From an uncultured Chloroflexota bacterium (GTDB lineage: Bacteria; Chloroflexota; Limnocylindria; Limnocylindrales; Limnocylindraceae), in contig CAJARA010000073.1 in the NCBI GenBank assembly GCA_903944295.1, positions 1-11,358 on the forward strand: 11,358 nt of DNA. Direction: 5' to 3'. The notes beneath the pieces are model-generated. The model was not told where the DNA came from. It made no database searches and saw nothing but the letters and a program-made list of their open reading frames with translations. The position numbers were made by a program, and so were the translations under genes. This document shows, piece after piece, positions 5,657 to 11,358 of the stretch; position 1 is the first letter of the stretch; the number at the start of each line of letters is the position of its first letter.

Positions 5657-6992
5657 ATGACGTCAGCAGCACGGCGGCGGCCGTGGCGAAAAGGTTGAGC
5701 AGCGACGCTGGGAGGAGCCACTTCCAGGCGAAGCCCATCAGCTGGTCGATGCGTGCGCGCGGCAGCGTCCCTCGCATCCAGACGAAGGTGAAGATCAGCG
5801 CGAAGGTCTTCAGCAAGAAGAAGAGGAGGTCGGCGATCGGGGGAAGCATCGCCCAGGCCCAGAAGCCGATCGCTGCTGTGGAGAGGGCGCCGAAGATCAA
5901 GAAGCCGCCGAGGAGCGCCTGCCAGCCCTTGATCTTTGAGCTCACCATGTAGATCGGTGCTGCGAAAAGGAGCGTTCCAGCCACTGGGGCGAGGCCGGCG
6001 AGGATTGGCAGCATCACGCCGAGGCTCCCAAGGTTCACGTTGATCTCCGGATGGAACGGAAGATTAATCGGCGCGTTGGAGCCGCCCAAGAAGAGTGCGG
6101 AGAAGAGCGCCGAGACGATGAAGACGTTGACGTATTCGGCGAAGAAGAAGAAGCCGAAGCGCATTCCGGAGTACTCCGTTGCGAAGCCGGCAACGATCTC
6201 CTGGTCTGCTTCGGTGTTGTCGAATGGTGTGCGATTTGCTTCGGCGGTAATCGCAATGAAGAAAATGATCGCCGCGAGTGGCTGGCGGAAGATGAACCAG
6301 TCAAGCAGCGAGCCGCCCTGCGCCTCAACGATCTTCGGCAGCGAGAGCGTGCCCGTAAGAATGATGATGCCAACAACGGAGAGCGTCAGTGGAATCTCGT
6401 AGCTGATCGCTTGCGCTGCGGCGCGAATTCCACCGAGGAGTGAGTACTTATTGAATGACGACCAGCCGGCCATCATCAAACCAACAACGCCAAGACCGCC
6501 AATAGCGAAGAAGTAGAGAAGGCCGAACTCAAGCCCAGCGCTGGTGAGGTCTGGCGCAAATGGAATCACCATCACCGTCATGAAGCTTGCGAGATACACA
6601 ACAACAGGGGCGAGCGTGAAGACCGGAACATCAACGCTTGGCGGCGTGAAGTCTTCCTTCATCAACACCTTCAGGCCGTGCACAACGCTCATCACCGCGC
6701 CAGCTGGTCCGATGCGGTCGGGCCCAATGCGCAGGTTCATCAGGGCAATGATCTTCATCTCCATGTAGATCAAAAGGAAGGCAACGGGCACCGTCACAAG
6801 GAAGGTGATCACCGACGCGGCGAGGAATCGGACGATCGGAAGGTTTGCGCCGATCGTTGCACCAATAAACGGCCCGGCAACGATCAAGAGCGCGGTGAGC
6901 GCCGCGCCGCCAATTGACAGGATTGGGAGAAGTACGGCGAGTGCGCGTCCGCCTGGCGTCAGTCGCGACCAGGCCATCTGTGCGCCGCTCAC
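5655..6992 (-). CDS. nuoH: NADH-quinone oxidoreductase subunit H, long form with inserted membrane hairpin
   Basis: This membrane subunit (ND1 homologue) anchors the peripheral arm and forms the quinone channel. Family motifs are clear: YMEMKIIALMNLRIGPDRIG (76-95, usually with ERK at the start), GWSSFNKYSLLGGIRAAAQ (176-194), EANRTPFD (251-258), and EADQEIVAGFATEYSGM (261-277). At 445 residues it is about 110 longer than the common 330-residue form. The excess is an added N-terminal helix (about 18-43) and an insertion between the LFLGG end of one helix and the final FFLLK helix. That insertion (about 305-385) contains two more hydrophobic spans. The start is taken as GTG at 6992, overlapping the nuoD stop as GTGA. 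An ATG at 6977 would remove five residues and cannot be excluded. Confidence 0.95.
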   Translation of the reverse strand: MSGAQMAWSRLTPGGRALAVLLPILSIGGAALTALLIVAGPFIGATIGANLPIVRFLAASVITFLVTVPVAFLLIYMEMKIIALMNLRIGPDRIGPAGAVMSVVHGLKVLMKEDFTPPSVDVPVFTLAPVVVYLASFMTVMVIPFAPDLTSAGLEFGLLYFFAIGGLGVVGLMMAGWSSFNKYSLLGGIRAAAQAISYEIPLTLSVVGIIILTGTLSLPKIVEAQGGSLLDWFIFRQPLAAIIFFIAITAEANRTPFDNTEADQEIVAGFATEYSGMRFGFFFFAEYVNVFIVSALFSALFLGGSNAPINLPFHPEINVNLGSLGVMLPILAGLAPVAGTLLFAAPIYMVSSKIKGWQALLGGFLIFGALSTAAIGFWAWAMLPPIADLLFFLLKTFALIFTFVWMRGTLPRARIDQLMGFAWKWLLPASLLNLFATAAAVLLTS

Positions 6993-8203
6993 TTGTCCAC
7001 CCCGCCCATCACTGGATCAAGGCTCGCCATGACCGCCATGGTGTCAGCAATCAGATTGCCGCGCGTCAGTGGTCCAACAAGTTGCAGATGGACGAATGAC
7101 GGATCGTGGATGCGCATGCGGAACGGTTGATCTGTGCCGTCGGAGATTGCATACACGCCGTATGCGCCGCGCGGCCCTTCTACCGCGCCGAAGGCGCGGC
7201 CTGGTCGTGGTCGAATCAGTCGCGGAAGTTTTGCCATCACTGGACCGTCTGGCATTTCGTGGAGGACCTGGTCAATGATGCGAATTGATTCGCGAATCTC
7301 ATCAATGCGCACCATGTAGCGCGCAAGCGAGTCGCCTTCGTCGCGCGTCGGCACGTTGAACTCCAACTCTGGGTAGACGAGATACGGATGATCGCGTCGC
7401 AGGTCGAACGGAACGCCAGTTGCGCGAAGGTTCGGGCCGGTAACGCCCATGCGTAGCGCCGTAGCCTGATCAAGCGTTCCGAGTCCGCGCGTGCGACGCA
7501 CGAAGAGTTCGTTCTCGTTGATTAGGCCAGTGTTTGAGTCGATCTGCGCTGCGGCGCGACTCATCCAGTTGCCGAGGCGGCTCATGAACTCATGATTGAG
7601 ATCGCCGTTCACGCCACCGATGCGGTAGTAGTTGTAGAGGAGCTTCTGCCCGGTGAGCGCCGCGAGCATGTCCACGATCTCGTCCCGCTCAATGAACGAC
7701 CAGAGGATTGGTGTGATCCCGCCAAGGTCGAGCGCCATCCAGCCCTGGAAAAGGGTGTGGCTGGCGATGCGGTTCAGCTCCATGGTGAGCACGCGAATGT
7801 ACTGGGCGCGGCGCGGCACCTCCACATCCATCAGCTTCTCGAAGGCGGCCACGGGGGCCGCCTCGCAGAAGAGGGAGGCGACGTATTCGAGCGGGTCGGT
7901 GTAGCAGATCGCCTGGTGGTAGTCGGCGTTCTCGCAGAGCTTCTCTACGCCGCGGTGCAGGTAGCCGAGCACGGGATCAAGGTCCACCACCTGCTCGCCG
8001 TTCACCTTCACCACGATGCGTAGTACGCCGTGTGTTGACGGGTGCTGTGGTCCCATATTGATGAACATCTCCCCGTCGCGAAGGTTGAGGAACTCCGCCT
8101 GGCGCTCTGTCTGCGCCGTTGGCGCCGGCTCGTACCACTCAGAGGTAGACGGGATCGCGATCCGTGGATCATCGAGTGACGGGCGCGTCTGCTGTGTTGT
8201 CAT
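6989..8203 (-). CDS. nuoD: NADH-quinone oxidoreductase subunit D
   Basis: This 404-residue homologue of the 49-kDa subunit forms the quinone-reduction site with NuoB. GPQHPSTHGVLR (51-62) carries H54 and H58, and H58 corresponds to the quinone-ligating His of the mitochondrial protein. Y107, in DPLEYVASL, matches the partner quinone-site Tyr. YLHRGVEKL (81-89) carries R84, the equivalent of the arginine dimethylated by NDUFAF7 in mitochondria. The C-terminus ends in the usual SLDPVMGGVD region. The first 40 residues are a hydrophilic extension before the core. Length is normal and no key residue is missing. ATG at 8203 follows the nuoC stop by two bases, with AGGGG about 8 bases upstream. Confidence 0.97.
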   Translation of the reverse strand: MTTQQTRPSLDDPRIAIPSTSEWYEPAPTAQTERQAEFLNLRDGEMFINMGPQHPSTHGVLRIVVKVNGEQVVDLDPVLGYLHRGVEKLCENADYHQAICYTDPLEYVASLFCEAAPVAAFEKLMDVEVPRRAQYIRVLTMELNRIASHTLFQGWMALDLGGITPILWSFIERDEIVDMLAALTGQKLLYNYYRIGGVNGDLNHEFMSRLGNWMSRAAAQIDSNTGLINENELFVRRTRGLGTLDQATALRMGVTGPNLRATGVPFDLRRDHPYLVYPELEFNVPTRDEGDSLARYMVRIDEIRESIRIIDQVLHEMPDGPVMAKLPRLIRPRPGRAFGAVEGPRGAYGVYAISDGTDQPFRMRIHDPSFVHLQLVGPLTRGNLIADTMAVMASLDPVMGGVDK

Positions 8204-8205
8204 GA

Positions 8206-8757
8206 CTATGCCCCTGAGCTCTTGCGCAGCGCGGTTGCGCGCGTAGCGTCAGCCGGTGTTCCAGCGCGCTCCATGTTGCGCACGCCTGCCGCAGGTGAGC
8301 GCGATGCATCGTCAGCCAAATAGAAATCTTTCCGCAGTGGATGACTCAGGTAGTCATCTGGCATGTAGATGCGACGCAGATCGCGATTCCCTTCAAAGAT
8401 GATGCCGAACATGTCGTACGCTTCGCGCTCCATCCACTCGGCGCCAGGCCAGAGTGAGACGAGTGAGTTCACGCGCGGGGCGTTGCGGTCAACACCGGGG
8501 ACAATCACGCGCAGCCAGTCACCCGTTGTAGATGACGAGAGGTGATAGACAACCTGCATCTCTTCGCCAGTATCTACGCCGCAGAGATCAATCAGCATCT
8601 CAAAGGCGAAGTTTGGCTCGTCGTGGAGTGCGCGAAGTGTTGGAATTGCATCGGCGATACTGACGCGAATCTCTGTCTCATCGAAACGCTGGCGCACAGG
8701 CGCGAGTAGTGTTGCACCGAGCCGCTCTTGTAGCGCTGATGCGAGTGCGCGATCCAT
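8206..8757 (-). CDS. nuoC: NADH-quinone oxidoreductase subunit C
   Basis: This 183-residue homologue of the 30-kDa subunit is a cofactor-free scaffold that holds the peripheral arm together next to NuoD. The middle contains EMLIDLCGVD and the family signature: WMEREAYDMFGIIFEGNRDL (108-127), then RRIYMPDDYLSHPLRKDF. The C-terminal tail after residue 147 (AADDASRSP-like, rich in Ala, Arg and Thr) is poorly conserved, as expected. It is a separate protein and is not fused to NuoD, unlike in enterobacteria. The ATG overlaps the nuoB stop by one base (TGATG), which suggests coupled translation. Confidence 0.96.
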   Translation of the reverse strand: MDRALASALQERLGATLLAPVRQRFDETEIRVSIADAIPTLRALHDEPNFAFEMLIDLCGVDTGEEMQVVYHLSSSTTGDWLRVIVPGVDRNAPRVNSLVSLWPGAEWMEREAYDMFGIIFEGNRDLRRIYMPDDYLSHPLRKDFYLADDASRSPAAGVRNMERAGTPADATRATALRKSSGA

Positions 8758-9434
8758 CAGATGCCGTCCGGAACTGTTGGGCCGATTGCGCGCTCTGGCC
8801 AGTGGCCGCGACGATCTTTAATCAGTTGCTGTAACTTCATCATGCCGTAGATGAGCCCCTCTGGTCGCGGTGGGCAGCCAGGAATGTAGACATCAACCGG
8901 CATGACGCGATCAATCCCTTGCACTACGGAGTAGCTGCGCTTGTAGCGACCACCGGAGCAGGTGCAGTCGCCCATTGCAACAACCCACTTCGGTTCAGGC
9001 ATCTGCTCCCAGAGTCGAATCAGTGGCTCTGCCATTTTCGTTGTGAGTGTTCCCGCAACAATCAACACGTCCGCCTGGCGCGGCGATGCACGGAAGGGGA
9101 ACATCCCCCAACGATCAATGTCGTTCTTTGGTGTTGCGGTGGACATCATCTCGATCGCGCAGCATGCAAGGCCGGAGAGGAGTGGCCAGAGGCTGTTTGC
9201 GCGAATCAGATCAAGGACGATGTCCGCTTTTGTTGGAATTGCACCGAGCGCGCCACTCCATCGCGCATCATCAACGCGTCCATCTCCAGTTGCGTCGTAG
9301 CGTGCAAGCTCAAGGTTTGGATGCTGCGCGAGTGGGACGCCGCCGTACGCGCGCGGATCATCTGTTGTCCAGAGCGTATTCGGCGTAACGATCGGCGCTT
9401 GGAGCCCCTTCTTTGGATCGCGCGTCATCGCCAT
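8757..9434 (-). CDS. nuoB: NADH-quinone oxidoreductase subunit B
   Basis: This 225-residue homologue of the PSST subunit carries terminal cluster N2, the electron donor to quinone. The four ligands can be seen: the tandem C91-C92 in GLACCAIEMM, C157 in AMGDCTCSGG, and C187 in PGCPPRPE. Other family blocks are RWGMFPFRASPRQADVLIVA (109-128) and GTLTTKMA (128-135). An N-terminal hydrophilic stretch of about 60 residues makes it longer than the common 160-180. An extra cysteine, C159, follows C157. The start at 9434 lies 10 bases inside nuoA and has AAAGGGG upstream. An alternative ATG two codons later (9428) would give an ATGA overlap with nuoA. Confidence 0.96.
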   Translation of the reverse strand: MAMTRDPKKGLQAPIVTPNTLWTTDDPRAYGGVPLAQHPNLELARYDATGDGRVDDARWSGALGAIPTKADIVLDLIRANSLWPLLSGLACCAIEMMSTATPKNDIDRWGMFPFRASPRQADVLIVAGTLTTKMAEPLIRLWEQMPEPKWVVAMGDCTCSGGRYKRSYSVVQGIDRVMPVDVYIPGCPPRPEGLIYGMMKLQQLIKDRRGHWPERAIGPTVPDGI

Positions 9435-9781
9435 GAGAGCACCCCTTTGCGCCAGGCGTAGCCGAGGCCGATGAGCAAGATGCCGATAAAGATCGCCATG
9501 GAGATGAGTCCGTCCATCAAGAGCACCTTGAAGTTGAGCGCCCAGATGTAGATGAAGACGATCTCAACATCGAAGGCGACGAAGAGGAGTGCGTAGAGAT
9601 AGAAGGAGAGGCCGAAGCGACCGTGGGTGTCTCCATATGTGTCGATGCCAGACTCGTAGGGGACCTGCTTCCCGCGACTTCCGCGGGTGCGGTGGGAGAT
9701 CAGCCAGGCGATACCGATCGTCAAGAAGACGAACGAGACACCCGCGCCGGCGAAGCCGAGGACGTACCAGAGTCCGTTCAT
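9425..9781 (-). CDS. nuoA: NADH-quinone oxidoreductase subunit A
   Basis: This 118-residue membrane subunit (ND3 homologue) is the first gene of the nuo cluster. Three hydrophobic helices are visible, at about 5-29, 59-83 and 88-108. The signature reads PYESGIDTYGDTHGRFGLSF, then YLYALLFVAFDVEIVFIY, which includes the conserved membrane Asp/Glu pair (DVE). The loop cysteine of mitochondrial ND3 is serine here (YESG). Some bacteria, including Thermus as I recall, also have serine there, so I do not regard it as a defect. A GAGGAG sequence at 9786-9791 provides a strong ribosome binding site. A 72-bp gap separates it from the methyltransferase gene upstream. Confidence 0.96.
   Translation of the reverse strand: MNGLWYVLGFAGAGVSFVFLTIGIAWLISHRTRGSRGKQVPYESGIDTYGDTHGRFGLSFYLYALLFVAFDVEIVFIYIWALNFKVLLMDGLISMAIFIGILLIGLGYAWRKGVLSWR
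9442..9448 (-). promoter_or_regulatory. Ribosome binding site of nuoB
   Basis: The minus strand reads AAAGGGG, with 7 bases between its end and the ATG at 9434. The later ATG at 9428 would be 13 bases away, so the first Met is preferred, although the two starts differ by only two residues. Confidence 0.6.
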
Positions 9782-9785
9782 GCAG

Positions 9786-9791
9786 CTCCTC
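9786..9791 (-). promoter_or_regulatory. Ribosome binding site of nuoA
   Basis: The minus strand reads GAGGAG, 4 bases upstream of the ATG at 9781. It is among the strongest Shine-Dalgarno matches in the window, fitting for the first gene of the nuo block. The rest of the 72-bp spacer (9782-9853) shows no recognisable -10/-35 pair and no U-tract terminator. Confidence 0.7.
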
Positions 9792-9853
9792 TGTTGGACC
9801 CCTGCTCCCGCGCTGCGCCCCGTGCGGGACGAAGGGTGGATCCTGCGAGGATT

Positions 9854-11035
9854 CTAGACGAGGGGGCGAATCGGAGCCGCCGCTCCAGGGAGCGGATTGG
9901 TGGGGTCCGCCATGCGTGATTTGTGCTCAGGAGTGCCGAGGGCGAAGAGCTCAACGGCGAAGCCCCCCATGCCGCGCGGGTTCATCAGGTGGGCAAGGGC
10001 GGAGCGAAGGGCGATCGCCCCCTCAAGGGTCGCCTCGGGCCCCCGTCGCAATCGGTCGATCTCGTCGTCCAAACCTGCCCCGGCAAGCAGCGCCGCCTGG
10101 CTGGTTGAGGTGACCGGCTGGAGCCCCGCGGCGGCGGCGGCCTTGCGTAGTGCGGTGAGGTCCACATGCGCGGTGAGGTCGCGCTCACCCGGTTCGCTCA
10201 GCAGATCAGTGGTGGCACGGTGACCCTGATAAGCGAGCGCCGTCCCCGCCATCCGACTCGCCGCGTCGCGGAGCGTCACGCCATCGCGCCCATAATCAAT
10301 CACCACCACAAGGCCGCTCGTCACTCGTGTCGTCACTTCGCGGAGCCACGTATCAAATGCAAAACAGGCTTCGGCGAGTTGCCCTTCAGCAAGCGGTGCG
10401 CCGAAGTGCTCCGCTACACGCTGCGCTTCACTCGCATCAAGCTCGCGCTCAACCCAGACTCTGGTTACGCCATCCGCTGCGAGCCCAACGCACCGCTCTG
10501 ACACTCCGTGCGCAGCGGCGGCGCGACCAACATAGATATTGAACGGAAGCGCATCAAGATACTCATTGGCAACCACCATCCCAGCAACCGATGGCGCATC
10601 GGCGCCAACAAGCACTGGCGCGCCGTTCTGCTGCCGGCTAGTTATTGCGCCGCGCAACTCCTCACTACGAAATGTATTCACATCAATTGGTTGAATTTCC
10701 AGTGCGTTAATGAGTGGCGATCCATCACGTCGCAGCTGTGCAACCAACGCAAGAGCGAGTGCCCCTGATCCCGCGCCGTATTCAACCCATTGGAATCGCG
10801 CGGGCTCGCCAACCCTGCGCCAGACTTCCGTTGCCATGCGCGCAAGTGCGGAACCGAGAAGCGAGTGCAGTTCTGGCGCCGTAATAAAGTCCCCTTCGCG
10901 ACCGGCTCGAATTTGCTCCGTTACGTAGTAGCCAAGGCCTGGCTCAGTCAGCGCGCGCTCCATGAATCGCGAAAAGGAAATTGGTCCGCCTTCAGCAATC
11001 TCCGCGTTAATGCGCAGGTCAAGTTCGCTACTCAT
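9854..11035 (-). CDS. MidA/NDUFAF7-family SAM-dependent methyltransferase
   Basis: This 393-residue protein belongs to the SAM-dependent methyltransferase family of COG1565/PF02636, whose mitochondrial member NDUFAF7 (MidA) dimethylates an arginine of the 49-kDa subunit and is needed for complex I assembly. Family landmarks in order: PISFSRFMERAL (18-29), GYY (35-37), GDFITAPEL (48-56), SAM-binding VEYGAGSG (84-91), ANEYLDALP (156-164), VVVIDYG (243-249), GERDLTAHVDL (283-293), and the terminal PRGMGGFAVEL (353-363). Length is normal for bacterial members. It lies 16 bases after purH and 72 bases before nuoA on the same strand, so it may be co-transcribed with the nuo genes. No clear Shine-Dalgarno precedes the ATG. 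The last third of the gene is much richer in GC (about 70-80%) than the rest (about 50-60%). Confidence 0.92.
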   Translation of the reverse strand: MSSELDLRINAEIAEGGPISFSRFMERALTEPGLGYYVTEQIRAGREGDFITAPELHSLLGSALARMATEVWRRVGEPARFQWVEYGAGSGALALALVAQLRRDGSPLINALEIQPIDVNTFRSEELRGAITSRQQNGAPVLVGADAPSVAGMVVANEYLDALPFNIYVGRAAAAHGVSERCVGLAADGVTRVWVERELDASEAQRVAEHFGAPLAEGQLAEACFAFDTWLREVTTRVTSGLVVVIDYGRDGVTLRDAASRMAGTALAYQGHRATTDLLSEPGERDLTAHVDLTALRKAAAAAGLQPVTSTSQAALLAGAGLDDEIDRLRRGPEATLEGAIALRSALAHLMNPRGMGGFAVELFALGTPEHKSRMADPTNPLPGAAAPIRPLV

Positions 11036-11051
11036 TCAATACGTCGAGTCA

Positions 11052-11358
11052 CTAACGTCGATAGTGACGACGGCCGGTGAAGACCATCGCCATTCCGTTT
11101 CGATTTGCGATCTCAATCGCCGCCGCATCGCGCCGTGATCCGCCAGGTTGCACCACCGCCGTGATGCCGGCTGCCGCCGCGGCGCTGATCCCCTCTGCGA
11201 ACGGGAAGTAGGCATCACTTGCGAGCACCGCGCCGCGTGCGCGATCGCCAGCGCGCTGCAGTGCAATCTCAACGGCGACGCGGCGATTCACCTGCGCCGC
11301 ACCGATACCAAGCGTTGCGGCGCCGCGCGCAACGACGATTGCGTTTGAGCGAACATGG
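11052..11358 (-). CDS. purH: Bifunctional purine biosynthesis protein PurH, C-terminal fragment
   Basis: The frame is open from the right edge to the TAG at 11052 and covers the last 101 codons. The sequence matches the end of the AICAR transformylase domain of PurH, which formylates AICAR in the last steps of IMP synthesis. Readable blocks are HVRSNAIVVARGAATLGIGA near the edge, ASDAYFPFAEGISAAAAAGI, TAVVQPGGSRRD, and the terminal MVFTGRRHYRR. In-frame GTG or ATG codons within the fragment are internal and not starts, because the conserved transformylase sequence extends past them to the edge. It is housekeeping and metabolically unrelated to complex I; the short gap to the methyltransferase gene suggests a shared transcript. 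Confidence 0.96.
   Translation of the reverse strand, partial: HVRSNAIVVARGAATLGIGAAQVNRRVAVEIALQRAGDRARGAVLASDAYFPFAEGISAAAAAGITAVVQPGGSRRDAAAIEIANRNGMAMVFTGRRHYRR

Noticed and set aside
9640..9660. Serine in place of the ND3 loop cysteine in NuoA (YESG) as a functional loss
   Set aside because: Serine occurs at this place in some bacterial complex I enzymes, including Thermus as I recall, so it is not specific to this operon.
9840..9852. Small inverted repeat (ATCCT-GCG-AGGAT) just after the methyltransferase stop, as a terminator
   Set aside because: The stem is only 5 bp, no T-run follows on the minus strand, and chance repeats of this size are common. The gap may equally be read through.

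Overview
The window is one long minus-strand gene block, read from right to left. It holds the 3' end of purH, a MidA/NDUFAF7-type methyltransferase gene, and then a respiratory complex I (NDH-1) operon in the order nuoA-B-C-D-H-[I/E fusion]-F-G-J-K-L. nuoL runs off the left edge. No RNA genes, mobile elements, CRISPR arrays or long non-coding stretches are visible. The largest gap is 72 bp, before nuoA. Most junctions are 1-10 bp overlaps or gaps of a few bases, so translational coupling is likely throughout. The long plus-strand reading frames are shadows of these genes.

The organism is a bacterium with moderately high GC (near 60%, patchy) and very tight gene packing. The unusual complex I and the compact packing make me suspect Chloroflexota or a similar streamlined lineage. 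That is a weak guess, because the sequence carries no decisive taxonomic marker.

The quinone-binding and membrane subunits (A, B, C, D, H, J, K and the start of L) keep the expected family residues: the N2 cluster cysteines in NuoB, the quinone-site His and Tyr in NuoD, and the membrane glutamates in NuoK. The electron-input side is very different. NuoI appears as only its N-terminal half, with one four-cysteine motif, fused to a NuoE-like domain that lacks half of its [2Fe-2S] ligands. NuoF lacks one of the four N3-cluster cysteines and has changes in the nucleotide-binding pocket. NuoG lacks the molybdopterin-oxidoreductase-like domain. It is instead a chimera: an N-terminal [2Fe-2S] domain, a complete GltD/NfnB/SfrB-like FAD plus NAD(P)H module, the usual pair of NuoG/HydA-type [4Fe-4S] motifs, and a C-terminus that looks like the missing second half of NuoI.

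My inference is that this is a complex I with a rebuilt input module. Electrons may enter partly or mainly through the flavin module in NuoG, possibly from NADPH, instead of by the classical NADH-FMN-N3 route. The I/E-F-G block sits between H and J, as if inserted into an 11-subunit A-B-C-D-H-I-J-K-L-type operon. The methyltransferase gene next to nuoA is a good candidate for the enzyme that modifies the conserved Arg84 of NuoD, by analogy with mitochondrial NDUFAF7.
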